A stretch of 64,000 nucleotides of DNA, from NCBI RefSeq assembly GCF_012584515.1, contig NZ_CP051461.1:1979501-2043500 (forward strand). The letters are read 5' to 3'. Made by a program: the position numbers and the translations under genes. Positions 8,617 to 17,838 of the stretch are shown in pieces. The stretch's first letter is position 1. Each line of letters begins with the position of its first letter. This DNA is from Polaromonas vacuolata (GTDB lineage: Bacteria; Pseudomonadota; Gammaproteobacteria; Burkholderiales; Burkholderiaceae_C). The notes under the pieces are model-generated. The model was not told the DNA's origin. It saw nothing but the letters and a program-made list of their open reading frames with translations, and did no database searches.

Positions 8617-9015
8617 ATGAAATTTTTAATCCGTCTGTTTTTTAAAACAGTGCGAACCGTGATGGGACCGCTATTACTAATTTGGGAAATCATCAAACGC
8701 CCAAAGCCGATGCACAGACAAGCCGCACTGCAAGCCAAGGTCGACAACGAATGCCGTGATCTTGCGCTGTTTCAATTCAAGACTTGCCCGTTTTGCATGA
8801 AGATCAGGCAAGAAATGCACCGCTTGTCTTTACCGATTGAGCGCCGTGATGCGCAGCACGATGCAGCGAATCGAACCGCATTAATAGCCGGCGCTGGCTC
8901 AGCCAAAGTACCCTGCTTAAAAATTACCAACGCCAAGGGCAAGGTCGAGTGGTTAACAGACTCAAAAGCCATCATCAGTTATTTACGCGGTCGATTTGAA
9001 AACGCTGGAATTTAA
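8617..9015 (+). CDS. Glutaredoxin / GST-N-domain protein with membrane anchor-like N-terminus
   Basis: 132-residue protein. After a hydrophobic N-terminus (about residues 1-25) there is a thioredoxin-fold domain with the redox motif CPFC near residue 57-60, the cis-Pro segment KVPCLKI near 97, and LTDSKAIISYL near 113. This is the glutaredoxin/GST-N layout; the two cysteines suggest dithiol chemistry with glutathione. AAGG about 8 bases before the ATG supports the start. The N-terminal hydrophobic stretch suggests membrane attachment. No operon partner is evident. Confidence 0.8.
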   Translation: MKFLIRLFFKTVRTVMGPLLLIWEIIKRPKPMHRQAALQAKVDNECRDLALFQFKTCPFCMKIRQEMHRLSLPIERRDAQHDAANRTALIAGAGSAKVPCLKITNAKGKVEWLTDSKAIISYLRGRFENAGI

Positions 9016-9104
9016 ATAATTTTAAAACGCAATAGTTTGTGTCTACGCCTAGATATCGCCTAATTTGTGCATAAATAAAAACCTCAATTGAAAGGATTTT
9101 TATC

Positions 9105-9293
9105 ATGTCTGACATCGCAAATATTCAAACTGAAAATGTTGCCTACGTGGCACCGCAAAAAAACCCAGCCGTCAGTTTTGGCGGCGATCGCGATGGCTCT
9201 AAGGCCGGTGCACCAGAGATGGCGCCGCCACAACCACCGCCGGTCTCCAAGCCAACCGCGACTATTGGCAACAACATCAACACCACCGCATAA
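9105..9293 (+). CDS. Small Pro-rich hypothetical protein
   Basis: 62-residue ORF with a good ribosome binding site (GAAAGGA about 8 bases before ATG). The sequence has no hydrophobic segment and is rich in Pro, Ala and Asn, with a PPQPPP run near residue 43, so it is probably unstructured and cytosolic. I do not recognise a family. The ribosome site and the placement in an otherwise empty gap support it being real. Confidence 0.5.
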   Translation: MSDIANIQTENVAYVAPQKNPAVSFGGDRDGSKAGAPEMAPPQPPPVSKPTATIGNNINTTA

Positions 9294-9361
9294 GCCAGGC
9301 GTGCATTGCGTCTCAAGAGCGATGGGCTTGAGACCTAGCAGCAGTGCTATGCTGCGCAACC

Positions 9362-9922
9362 ATGATTATTCACAATCCACCGCGTCTTATTTGCTTTAAC
9401 AAGCCTTATGGCGTGCTGAGCCAATTCACACCTGAAGGGCGCTGGCAAGGTTTGGCGGATTTCATTCGTATTCCAGAAGTTTATGTAGCCGGCCGGTTAG
9501 ACGCCGACAGCGAAGGACTGCTGCTGCTCACCAACGATGGAAAGCTACAAGCGCGCATCAGTGACCCGCGCTTTAAAATGGAAAAAACCTATTGGGTGCA
9601 AGTTGAAGGCATTCCCGACGAGAGCGCTTTGTCGGCTTTGCGAGAAGGTGTGATGCTCAAAGACGGCATGACACTACCAGCATCTGCACAAGCTATAGAT
9701 ACGCCGCCAGTGTGGCTGCGTGAGCCGCCGGTTAGGATTCGCCAAGCTATACCCACAGCCTGGATTTCACTGGGTATTCGCGAAGGCCGTAATCGCCAAG
9801 TGCGGCGCATGACTGCCGCTGTTGGCTTTCCCACGCTGCGTTTAATACGTGCCGCTATTGGCCCCTACTCACTGGAGGGCTTGGCCTTGGGTACTTGGAG
9901 AGATGCTATAGAAATTATGTAG
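9362..9922 (+). CDS. rluE: 23S rRNA pseudouridine synthase, RsuA/RluE type
   Basis: 186-residue enzyme of the RsuA family. The catalytic motif GRLDADSEGLLLLTNDG near residue 42 contains the nucleophile Asp, and EGRNRQVRRM near 140 is the second family signature. It lacks an N-terminal S4 domain, matching RluE (pseudouridine 2457 of 23S rRNA in E. coli) rather than RsuA or RluB. I start it at the ATG at 9362, giving MIIHNPPRLICFNKPYG; a GTG six codons upstream is less likely. The gene stands alone and converges on a cytochrome gene. Confidence 0.88.
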   Translation: MIIHNPPRLICFNKPYGVLSQFTPEGRWQGLADFIRIPEVYVAGRLDADSEGLLLLTNDGKLQARISDPRFKMEKTYWVQVEGIPDESALSALREGVMLKDGMTLPASAQAIDTPPVWLREPPVRIRQAIPTAWISLGIREGRNRQVRRMTAAVGFPTLRLIRAAIGPYSLEGLALGTWRDAIEIM

Positions 9923-9940
9923 GCAAGTGCGCTAAGCCGA

Positions 9941-10279
9941 TTATTTCGGCATAGTCACTTCAATTTTAAAAGCGGAGTACCAAGCTGATAAATCATTAAT
10001 ATCTTTATCGCTCAAAGGTTTGGCAATAATGCTCATGACTTGATGTGAGCGTTTGCCGCTGCGGTAATGTAGCAGCTGCTCCTGCAAATAGATTTCCGAT
10101 TGACCGGCTAGATTAGGCGCTTCAATCATGGTGGAAATCCCATTTTGACCGTGGCACACCACACACTGCGCAGACTTAATTTTACCCGCTTCGATATCGC
10201 CAGCTTGCGCCCATTGCAGTGGACTAATGATTAAAAATAGCGCTGCTGTTAACTTCAATATTCGCATTATTAATTTCAT
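9941..10279 (-). CDS. Small class I c-type cytochrome
   Basis: 112-residue periplasmic protein with a signal peptide ending about WAQAG. The heme-attachment motif is CVVCH near residue 39-43, followed by APNLAGQ and a candidate Met ligand in QVMSIIAKPLSD, the layout of c553-like cytochromes. It lies 62 bases downstream of a PQQ-type sugar dehydrogenase gene on the same strand and is a natural electron acceptor for it. A terminator hairpin sits between them, so the cytochrome would get read-through or its own promoter. Confidence 0.85.
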   Translation of the reverse strand: MKLIMRILKLTAALFLIISPLQWAQAGDIEAGKIKSAQCVVCHGQNGISTMIEAPNLAGQSEIYLQEQLLHYRSGKRSHQVMSIIAKPLSDKDINDLSAWYSAFKIEVTMPK

Positions 10280-10287
10280 TTCATTTC

Positions 10288-10318
10288 AAAAAAATGGGGC
10301 GATTAAAAAACCGCCCCA
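10288..10318 (-). terminator. Terminator between the sugar dehydrogenase and cytochrome genes
   Basis: Stem TGGGGCG (10295-10301) with CGCCCCA (10312-10318), followed on the minus strand by seven T (A run 10288-10294). It lies just after the dehydrogenase stop and before the cytochrome start. Confidence 0.8.
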
Positions 10319-10341
10319 CAGCTTGGGTTGCCCAGGCCTTA

Positions 10342-11622
10342 TCAGTTGGAGTAGGTCACGCGGTAAATTGCGCCAGCATAATCATCAGAGATCAGCATAG
10401 AGCCATCCTTGAGCATGGCCACATCGACGGGACGACCAATATAGGTTCCAGTTTCAGGACTGAGCCAGCCTTCTGCGAAGACTTCAGATTTCTCACCCGA
10501 ACCATTTGGTTTGAGTGAGACAAAATTAATCAGCGCGCCGCTGGCTGGTGAGCGATTCCAAGAGCCATGGGCCGCGACAAAAATACCGCCTTGGTATTTA
10601 GCCGGGAACATTTTTCCGCTATAAAAAGCCATGCCGAGCTGAGCTTGGTGTGCTGGAAATTCAACTTCCGGAAAAACTGCATTAGCCGGCTCTTTCATGT
10701 CCTTAAGGTCTGGCGCGGCGGCACTGCCCGCCACTTTGTAATGACCATTCCAATACGGATAGCCAAAGTGTTGACCGACTTTAGTCGAGCGATTGAGCTC
10801 GCCGGGTGGAATTTCATTGCCAAGACCATCGGTCTGGTTGTCAGTCCACCACAAGCTGCCGTCTTTCGGGTTGAAGTCTTGACCAACAGAATTACGCACG
10901 CCGCGGGCAAAGATTTCCCGGCCGCTGCCATCCATATTCATACGTACGATAGCGCCAACACCTTGACGATCAAGCTCTACGTATTTGTCAACTGGTGGCA
11001 CATTAAACGGCTGACCGACGGTGATGTAGAGCTTGTTATCCGGGCCAACTCGGCAAGTGCGTGCGCCGTGGTTGTAAGACTCGAATTCGACCGGAACGAG
11101 TTTGCCTTGTGGCACGATTTCGCCAACAGCGACATCCGGGCCTTCATAGAAAAACTCAGCCGCAGGGAAGCTCAGCACTCGGTTGTGTTCAGCAATTACC
11201 AGCACACCGTCTTTAGTCCAGCAAACGCCATTCGGATTTTTAAAAGACAGTGAGGGTGCGAAAGCCTTAACCTCGGTGGCTTCGCCGCCATTATTTCTAT
11301 CGGTCACTGCCCAAACTCTGGTCTTGCGGGTGCCAACAAACAGCATATTCGTCGATGGTGCAACCGCCATGTGACGGGCATCTGGCACTACCGCGTAGAG
11401 ATCAATCTTAAAGCCCGGTGGCATTTTGATTTTCTTCAGATTGGCGCGCAACGCGTCTGCATTTTTTCCGGTTTGCGGAACTAATGGGATATCTAAATCC
11501 GTAGTTGCCACCTTCATTTGCTTCAAATTGCTAAGCGTGCCATCTGCACTTTGAGCACCCGCTTGCATAGCGAATACGCAAAGGCTGCTTAAAAAAGCAA
11601 CCCGGATTTTTGTTAATTTCAT
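10342..11622 (-). CDS. PQQ-dependent sugar/sorbosone dehydrogenase family protein
   Basis: 426-residue exported protein with a signal peptide ending about AGAQS. The body is a six-bladed beta-propeller of the soluble glucose dehydrogenase/L-sorbosone dehydrogenase family. Visible hallmarks are PPGFKIDLYA near residue 68, SYNHGARTCRVGPDNKLYITVG with a candidate catalytic His, RGVRNSVGQDFNPKDGSLWWTDN, and HGSWNRS near 355. These enzymes oxidise aldose sugars or related alcohols in the periplasm with PQQ and pass electrons to a cytochrome, here probably the small one downstream. No PQQ synthesis genes are in the window, and the substrate is unknown. Confidence 0.85.
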   Translation of the reverse strand: MKLTKIRVAFLSSLCVFAMQAGAQSADGTLSNLKQMKVATTDLDIPLVPQTGKNADALRANLKKIKMPPGFKIDLYAVVPDARHMAVAPSTNMLFVGTRKTRVWAVTDRNNGGEATEVKAFAPSLSFKNPNGVCWTKDGVLVIAEHNRVLSFPAAEFFYEGPDVAVGEIVPQGKLVPVEFESYNHGARTCRVGPDNKLYITVGQPFNVPPVDKYVELDRQGVGAIVRMNMDGSGREIFARGVRNSVGQDFNPKDGSLWWTDNQTDGLGNEIPPGELNRSTKVGQHFGYPYWNGHYKVAGSAAAPDLKDMKEPANAVFPEVEFPAHQAQLGMAFYSGKMFPAKYQGGIFVAAHGSWNRSPASGALINFVSLKPNGSGEKSEVFAEGWLSPETGTYIGRPVDVAMLKDGSMLISDDYAGAIYRVTYSN

Positions 11623-11951
11623 TTTGTCTCACCTTTTTTATTTAAAAATACAAGCTAGCTATTTACTGGAAATACTCACCAACAGTTATCTTATTCAAAA
11701 TGTAAGTTGATGATCTAAGCCAATCCCAGTGAAAACCCTTAAGCAAAGGTGAAAACACGCGTTAATTTGTAACTATTTGCTCGTATTTCTAAGTGCTATT
11801 TTTTTCATACTTTTGTGGTTCGTTAGGTCTTAACAAAGTGATGGTCAGCATGGTTTAACTCCACTTAAGGCACACGGCGGCTGATGGCAGCTTGAACATG
11901 CAAGGCGTAAATCAAGCCAGCGAATAGGCACTTGTAAGGAGATGACTGGTT
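11623..11951. other. Intergenic region, no gene recognised
   Basis: About 330 bases between the aldolase stop and the dehydrogenase start, both minus-strand genes. It must hold the dehydrogenase promoter. I see only very short ORFs and no clear hairpin or repeat. Confidence 0.5.
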
Positions 11952-12761
11952 TTAATAGGCAGCATTGATGCGGTTTGCTGTTAGGCGATGGTCACTGGTT
12001 TCGCGAAACGCATTGGCAAGTTGCCGCGCTGCATTCGCATAGACCAGCACATCAACACCGACCGCTACAAAAGTGCAACCCAGCTCAAGATAACGGCGAG
12101 CCAGTGCGTTGTCTGAAGTCAGCGTACCGGCAGCCTTGCCCGAAGCGACTATGGTCACAATCGCTGCCTCAATCGCCGCTTGCACCTCAGGGTGTGCCGG
12201 GTTGGAGCGGTGGCCCATTGACGCAGCTAAATCAGCCGGGCCGATAAATACACCGTCGACACCGTCTACCGCACAAATTGCCGCTAGATTTTTGAGCGCT
12301 AAAACACTTTCCGCTTGAACCAGTAAACAGACTTCGCTGTCCGCTACATCCATGTAATCGCTGCGCGCGTTCCAGCGCGAGGCGCGTCCCACGGCACTGC
12401 CCACACCCCGAACGCCCTGCGGGGGATAACGCACTGCCGCAGCCATAGCGCTGGCCTGCTCCGCAGTCTCGACCATGGGAATGAGTAGCGTCTGCGCGCC
12501 AATGTCGAGTAACTGCTTGATCAGCGCCACATCACCCTCAACAGCTCGAACAACCGCATGCGCCGGGTAAGCCGCTAAAACCTGTAGCTGAGCCAGCGTG
12601 CTGCGCACATCATTGGGTGCGTGCTCACCATCAATCAGCAGCCAATCGAAGGCTGCGCTGGCGCTGACTTCAGCCAGATAAGCATCAGCCATGGATAACC
12701 ACAATCCGATTTGTGGACGACGCGCTAACAGCGCTGATTTAAAAAGATTACCGGATGCCAT
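11952..12761 (-). CDS. HpcH/HpaI-family aldolase
   Basis: Class II, metal-dependent TIM-barrel aldolase, 269 residues. [14 protein letters not shown] near residue 39 carries the catalytic His, [12 protein letters not shown] and [10 protein letters not shown] hold the phosphate- or substrate-binding Arg, and [16 protein letters not shown] near 171 holds the metal-binding Asp. Known members cleave 2-keto-3-deoxy-glucarate, 4-hydroxy-2-oxo-heptanedioate or similar to pyruvate plus an aldehyde. There is no homoprotocatechuate cluster around it, so the substrate is not fixed. It lies 76 bases downstream of the PPTase gene on the same strand. Confidence 0.87.
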   Translation of the reverse strand: MASGNLFKSALLARRPQIGLWLSMADAYLAEVSASAAFDWLLIDGEHAPNDVRSTLAQLQVLAAYPAHAVVRAVEGDVALIKQLLDIGAQTLLIPMVETAEQASAMAAAVRYPPQGVRGVGSAVGRASRWNARSDYMDVADSEVCLLVQAESVLALKNLAAICAVDGVDGVFIGPADLAASMGHRSNPAHPEVQAAIEAAIVTIVASGKAAGTLTSDNALARRYLELGCTFVAVGVDVLVYANAARQLANAFRETSDHRLTANRINAAY

Positions 12762-12837
12762 GAAGTGTCCTTGTAAAAATCACACAGCGCATTGCACGCA
12801 AGTGATTCGATTCATTGTCACCTAGCTTGATTTCTAG

Positions 12838-13470
12838 TTATTCTATTGCGCACAATTCAAATGACAATGACTGCGCGCGCGCCACCGCACCAACAAAACC
12901 CGCTGGCAATTGCAGATCAGAAAATTGACACGATTGAATTTTCAAGTCCAAAGCAAAGCGCCATTCTTCCAAACCCAGCCCAAGGCATTTCAAGCCAGCT
13001 TCGATGCGCGTCCACTCATGGGAGAAAGCGATCATTTGTTCCGCCGCTTTATTACTCGCTATACGCTTATAGGCGGCTTGGCCCAGATAGTCTTTTGCCA
13101 GCGTGTGCCAATCGAAATCTTGCGGTACTTGCATCAAGTCGACTCCAACCGGCGCTGACCAGTCCAGCACCGCAATAGATAAACCCGGTTGGTGGCTAAA
13201 AGATAAAAACAGCTTAGGCAAAGGAGCCGGCATCGAAACGTGCAGCGGCTGACCAGCAATAGAAGCAATAGAAATTGCGCTTGGCGCAAGTTTGTAAAGC
13301 GCCGCTAAAAATGCTGTGACTGCCGCACGCAGTTCAATCCGTGCGACCTCACGCTTAGCGCTTTTGGGCACAGCCAGACTAATCACCAACAGATCTAGAT
13401 CAGGTTTAACAGCCTCAATCTGCGCAATCGATAAGGGCCAAGAATGAACGGTTAGCCGCTCTACAAGCAT
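12838..13470 (-). CDS. 4'-phosphopantetheinyl transferase (Sfp type)
   Basis: 210-residue enzyme that moves phosphopantetheine from CoA to the serine of carrier-protein domains. The family motifs are visible: PVGVDL (metal-binding Asp) in the middle and WTRIEAGLKCLG about 55 residues later, matching (W/F)xxxEAxxK. I prefer the ATG at 13470, 14 bases after the NRPS stop, over a TTG at 13521 that would overlap the NRPS. Being the next gene on the strand, it is almost certainly co-transcribed with the NRPS and primes its carrier domain. Confidence 0.85.
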   Translation of the reverse strand: MLVERLTVHSWPLSIAQIEAVKPDLDLLVISLAVPKSAKREVARIELRAAVTAFLAALYKLAPSAISIASIAGQPLHVSMPAPLPKLFLSFSHQPGLSIAVLDWSAPVGVDLMQVPQDFDWHTLAKDYLGQAAYKRIASNKAAEQMIAFSHEWTRIEAGLKCLGLGLEEWRFALDLKIQSCQFSDLQLPAGFVGAVARAQSLSFELCAIE

Positions 13471-13484
13471 GGCCGCCGAGAGAT

Positions 13485-16400
13485 TCAAAATTGCGCCGGA
13501 GCAGCCGGGCAACCGCGCCAAGCACTGGCCGCAGGAATCACTTCACCCTTCATGACCAAAGTCAGCGCACCTAATTTTGCGTTGTCCACGACCACAGCGC
13601 TGTAGAGCACGCAGCTGCGAGGCCCCATATAAACGCGGCTGCCAATAGTGACGTGATCGACCTTCATGACTCGGTCTTCAAACAAATGGGTTTGCGGGCA
13701 AGCCAATGCATTCAATTCGCTGTAGTCGCCAATTTTTACGCAATCGAACTCAGTGATATCGGTGGTGTCAAGATAAACGCCGCGCCCAATCTTGGCGCCC
13801 AACAAGTTTAGAACTAGCGGCAGCCACGGCGTGCCGCGCAGATAGCGCAAGAAGTTAGGCACGGCAATTCCTTCATAAAGATTGGTCACCGCTTCTGAGA
13901 ACCAGACGAACGGTGTCCACATCGGTACGCTGCGTTTTTTGTAGCGAAACACCAGTAACCACTTGAGCATGGCAACGAAGAAGAACGTACCTATGCCGTA
14001 GGCCAAGCCAGCAATTGCCAAGTAATAAACCACGCGAATCCACAAACCATCAGAGGCCAAAGGCATGACGCCCAGCACCACAGTAAAACCCACAGCGATC
14101 ACAAAGGCGTGCGGCGTGATGATGCGAAACGCCTCCACCGTGCCGCGTCCTAAGCGGCGCAATAACGATGGATTAAAGGTCAGGTGCTCATCGAAACATT
14201 GCACTGCTTCGCGCGCTGGCAAATTAATAGGCGGCGAGCCCAACCATGTATCACCATCGCGCATGACGGCGTTGGCTGGTGCCGAGGAATGCACACCAAT
14301 CAATACATTTTCTGGCAATAAAGTGCCATCAGGAATGTAAGCACCGTTGCCAACAAAGCTACGCCGAGAAATCACGGTCGGCCGTAGCGTCATCCAGCCC
14401 GCATCGATTTTCTCGTCGCCCAGCATGACGGCGTCCGCAATAAAAGACTCGTCACCAAGCGTGAGCATATCGGGCACCAAGCCGAGCGCGGTGGATATTT
14501 CTGCGCCTCGGCCGACTTTGGCACCCAATAATCGATACCAAAATGGCGCGTAAACAGTGGCGTAAACGCCGTGTAAAACGCTAAGGCTGGACTCTTGAAT
14601 CTGGTTCACCAGCCATTTGGCGCAATACAAATTGCTGTGCACCGGCCAGCTCCCAGGTTTCATACGCGGCAACACTAGCCAACGCACACCAGCCGAGAGC
14701 AACACGGTGCAGACAATTAACAAAGCCGTGGCGGGAAAAGCCAGCAAAAAGTATTTCACCAGTTGCTCAGTCACAGCGCCTTGCGGGATTGGCGCTAAAC
14801 CATCCGAGCCGTCGATTAAATCTATCAGTATGAAACTGGGGAAAACCGGCAGAAAAAATAACGTGGTGATGACAAGCGCACCGCACAGAAAAAATATCGC
14901 TTCAAGCACATGTCGCAGCTTTGAGACGACTGGGCGCGGCTGGTTCGAAGCGGGATCAAAAGCCCCAATATCAAGCGCCGGTGAGCCACTAAACACACGC
15001 CCTGCCCCAACTTGCATACCGTCGCTCAAGGCCGATTGACCCTCTAAATGGCCGAGTGCGCCAATCTCAGTATTGCCTTCTAAGACCGCGTAAGAAGACA
15101 CGTTCGCGTCAATTCCAATTTTGATAGTCCCAAGATGCAGCACACCGTGCTCAACCCGCGCATTTTCAAAATTAACTGCATTGCCAATACTGGCACCGTC
15201 GCCAATCTCTAAAAGATCGGCGACACGCAAAGTACCAGAACCAATCATCACATCCCGACCAATCTTCGCGCCCAGTGCGCGCAGCCACCAGGTGTAGAGT
15301 GATGAGCCGTTAAGCATATAAGTCGGCGCCGCCTCAATCATGCGGTCGGCCAACCACCAACGGTAATAAGTCAGGCCCCAAAGTGGATAACGGCCCGCCT
15401 TTAATCTGCCGGCAACCATCCATTTAGCCGCAATCGCCAGCACAAAAGTCAACAAGGTCGCGAGCAAAAAAGCACCAGTCGATGCGGCAATCGCAAAGGT
15501 GATGGACTGGTCTGCGTCGCCGGTATAAAAGTGATAGGTGAAAAACGGTGCTAACCACTGGGCCATGTGCAACGTCACCAACAGCGGTATGACTGCTGCC
15601 TGGGCTAAGCCGCAACGCCAGCGCTTTAAAGCTGACGGCGGCGTCCATTGGGTATTGACGGGCGGCAGCGCATCATGATCCAGCGCCAGCACTTGAGCAA
15701 TCCGGCCAATGATGCGATTTTGATAGATGTCACGCACCGTGACATGTGCAAAACGCGCATCGGCTCGCAAGGCCGACGCTAGCCTTGCTGCAAATAAAGA
15801 ATGGCCGCCAAGATCAGTGAAGAAATCTGCATTGCGGCGTATCGGTTGCCCAGGAAAAAGCTTCGCCAAAGCGGAAAACAAGGCTTTTTCAGTATCCGTA
15901 TCGGGCTGATCCGAGGCCGTCACATCACCAACAAATTGCGTCAGCGGACGCGCTTTCAAAGCCTTGCGGTCAATCTTTCCTGAAGTCAGGCGCGGCATTT
16001 CAGTGAGTAACTCAAACACACTCGGCACCATGTAGTTGGGTAAGGCAGAGGCTAAAGCGCTGCGCAACCAGGCCACGGCGGGTGGTTGATCAATGCTTTG
16101 CGGCACGAGAAAAGCCAGCAATTGATCAATACCATTTTCAGAGCGCAGCACAACGGCAGCCGCACCAACACCGGCTTGCTGAGACAGCACGGCCTCGATC
16201 TCACCTAGCTCAACCCGAAAGCCGCGAATCTTGACCTGGTCGTCAGTGCGACCCAAACACTCCACAAGTCCATCGGGCAATATGCGCGCTAAGTCACCGG
16301 TTCGGTAAAGTCGGCCCGGCTCAGCACTCGGAGCCCAAGGATTGAGCAGAAACTTGTCGGCAGTTAAATCCGCCCGACCGAGATAACCCTGAGACAAGCC

Positions 16401-17489
16401 AGGCCCGGTAATACACAGCTCACCGACCTCGCCCATAGGCATGATTTGCAGCGGCCCTTCAGCAGTGGCGTTAATCACCAGCATGCCGTAATTGGGCAGT
16501 GGCCGGCCAATCGTGACAGGGGTGTCCGGATAAAGCTCAGCCAAGCTTGCCGATACGGTGGTTTCCGTAGGGCCATAGGTATTAAAAAGTTGCCGGCCTT
16601 CACGCCACCAGCGTTTAACCAGCGGCTGAGGACAAATTTCGCCGCCCAAATTAATCAAGCGCAGGCTGCTGACATCGCGATTAAACAAAGCCAGCAGCGT
16701 CGGAACTGCATGCAGCACAGTAATTGCATTGTCTGACAAGGCCAGCGGTATTGCTTCAGGATCAGACGCAATTTGACTAGGCGCGATCCAGACGCTGGCG
16801 CCGACCAAGTAACTAATCCATATCTCTTCAAAAGACATGTCAAAGGCCAATGAAAAACCTTGGTAGACACGATCGCTTGCGGTCACACCAAGCAAGGCAT
16901 TTTCACTGCGTAAAAAGTGGCAAATACTGCCGTGGTTAATGACTATGCCTTTGGGTTTGCCGGTAGACCCTGAGGTGTAGATGACATAAGCGGGATGACT
17001 GGGCAATAAATCTACGCGTCTGCGCAAGTCCAGTTGAGACTGCTCGCTCAAAACTTCTGCAGTCCAGACCGGACAACTGCATTCGTCAAGTCGGGGCTTA
17101 AAAATTTCGCAGCTCACAACTCCAGCCGCATTAGCATCCAACAGACAGACCAAAATCCGCTCAACAGGCGTATCGGCGTCAAAGGCTAACCAAGCTGCAC
17201 CGGCCTTGCTAATGGCCAGTTGCATGACCAAAAGCTCAATACCGCGCGGCAACCACAGGCCGATAATTTGACCCGGCACAATCCCCGAAGCTATCAGGTG
17301 TGAAGCTGCCAGGTCGGCCCTATTGTTGAGTTCTAAATAACTCAAGCTGTAGGAGCCAAATAACAACGCCGTCTGTGCTGGCGTGCGCTCAGCTGTCGCT
17401 TCAAACAAATCGGCTAAGGACTCGTCACGAATTAACTCAGGACGGTGTTGACCTTGTAGAAAACTGTCGACTAAAACTTCATTTCTCAT
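13485..17489 (-). CDS. Membrane NRPS, Pls-like: adenylation, carrier, six membrane segments and three left-handed-helix domains
   Basis: 1334 residues. Residues about 20-515 are an adenylation domain (YTSGSTGKPKG 171-181, FDMSFEE 216-222, NTYGPTET 303-310, YRTGDL 395-400, GKIDRK 504-509). A carrier domain follows with LGGHSL and the pantetheine Ser at 564. There is no condensation or thioesterase domain. Instead three repeats follow, each two membrane segments (about 628-690, 860-935, 1122-1175) plus a soluble left-handed beta-helix module opening with LGAK(I/V)GR at 739, 988 and 1229. This is the layout of epsilon-poly-lysine synthetase (Pls) and the NRPS C-terminal-domain family. By alignment to GrsA, specificity positions read D217, M218, E221, H260, I279, L281, T304, V312, S313, K505; the acidic E221 would suit a basic amino acid, but that is inference. 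A PPTase follows directly. Confidence 0.9.
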   Translation of the reverse strand: MRNEVLVDSFLQGQHRPELIRDESLADLFEATAERTPAQTALLFGSYSLSYLELNNRADLAASHLIASGIVPGQIIGLWLPRGIELLVMQLAISKAGAAWLAFDADTPVERILVCLLDANAAGVVSCEIFKPRLDECSCPVWTAEVLSEQSQLDLRRRVDLLPSHPAYVIYTSGSTGKPKGIVINHGSICHFLRSENALLGVTASDRVYQGFSLAFDMSFEEIWISYLVGASVWIAPSQIASDPEAIPLALSDNAITVLHAVPTLLALFNRDVSSLRLINLGGEICPQPLVKRWWREGRQLFNTYGPTETTVSASLAELYPDTPVTIGRPLPNYGMLVINATAEGPLQIMPMGEVGELCITGPGLSQGYLGRADLTADKFLLNPWAPSAEPGRLYRTGDLARILPDGLVECLGRTDDQVKIRGFRVELGEIEAVLSQQAGVGAAAVVLRSENGIDQLLAFLVPQSIDQPPAVAWLRSALASALPNYMVPSVFELLTEMPRLTSGKIDRKALKARPLTQFVGDVTASDQPDTDTEKALFSALAKLFPGQPIRRNADFFTDLGGHSLFAARLASALRADARFAHVTVRDIYQNRIIGRIAQVLALDHDALPPVNTQWTPPSALKRWRCGLAQAAVIPLLVTLHMAQWLAPFFTYHFYTGDADQSITFAIAASTGAFLLATLLTFVLAIAAKWMVAGRLKAGRYPLWGLTYYRWWLADRMIEAAPTYMLNGSSLYTWWLRALGAKIGRDVMIGSGTLRVADLLEIGDGASIGNAVNFENARVEHGVLHLGTIKIGIDANVSSYAVLEGNTEIGALGHLEGQSALSDGMQVGAGRVFSGSPALDIGAFDPASNQPRPVVSKLRHVLEAIFFLCGALVITTLFFLPVFPSFILIDLIDGSDGLAPIPQGAVTEQLVKYFLLAFPATALLIVCTVLLSAGVRWLVLPRMKPGSWPVHSNLYCAKWLVNQIQESSLSVLHGVYATVYAPFWYRLLGAKVGRGAEISTALGLVPDMLTLGDESFIADAVMLGDEKIDAGWMTLRPTVISRRSFVGNGAYIPDGTLLPENVLIGVHSSAPANAVMRDGDTWLGSPPINLPAREAVQCFDEHLTFNPSLLRRLGRGTVEAFRIITPHAFVIAVGFTVVLGVMPLASDGLWIRVVYYLAIAGLAYGIGTFFFVAMLKWLLVFRYKKRSVPMWTPFVWFSEAVTNLYEGIAVPNFLRYLRGTPWLPLVLNLLGAKIGRGVYLDTTDITEFDCVKIGDYSELNALACPQTHLFEDRVMKVDHVTIGSRVYMGPRSCVLYSAVVVDNAKLGALTLVMKGEVIPAASAWRGCPAAPAQF

Positions 17490-17838
17490 CTAGTGGGCTT
17501 AAAAAAATAAGCCAACATTTTCATAATTCGGCCTTGTCAATTGAATTGTGCGCAACTTACACACTTAGTGATCATAAACAAAGCGAAACGATTTTAAGTT
17601 TTGAATCGTTACAACATTAAGTTGTAAATTTTTTACGCCTCATGCTTTGGATTGTCTTTTCTTAAGCGGTAGATAAATGACTCTTTGGTCACTCGACAAA
17701 CACTGCGGATAGGACTTTCCAAAAATCGTCATTACCAGTAGCAAAGACTAGACAACGACTCTAGAAATTGAATACATTATATCAATAGTTGTCACAAAAT
17801 AAATCACTAAACTAAACTTAAAAATAACGACATAACCC
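17490..17838. other. Divergent intergenic region between the NRPS and transport loci
   Basis: About 350 AT-rich bases that must hold the NRPS promoter (minus strand) and any promoter for the rightward genes. A short inverted repeat GGCTTA/TAAGCC (17496-17513) lies next to the NRPS start. No gene or tRNA is seen. Confidence 0.5.

Noticed and set aside
10567-11253. Plus-strand ORF of 228 residues inside the sugar dehydrogenase gene
   Set aside because: It lies wholly antisense to a gene with a signal peptide and clear propeller motifs; no domain is seen in this frame.
14065-15039. Plus-strand ORFs opposite the NRPS
   Set aside because: All are antisense shadows of the long NRPS frame and rich in Ser, Pro and Arg from the complementary codons.
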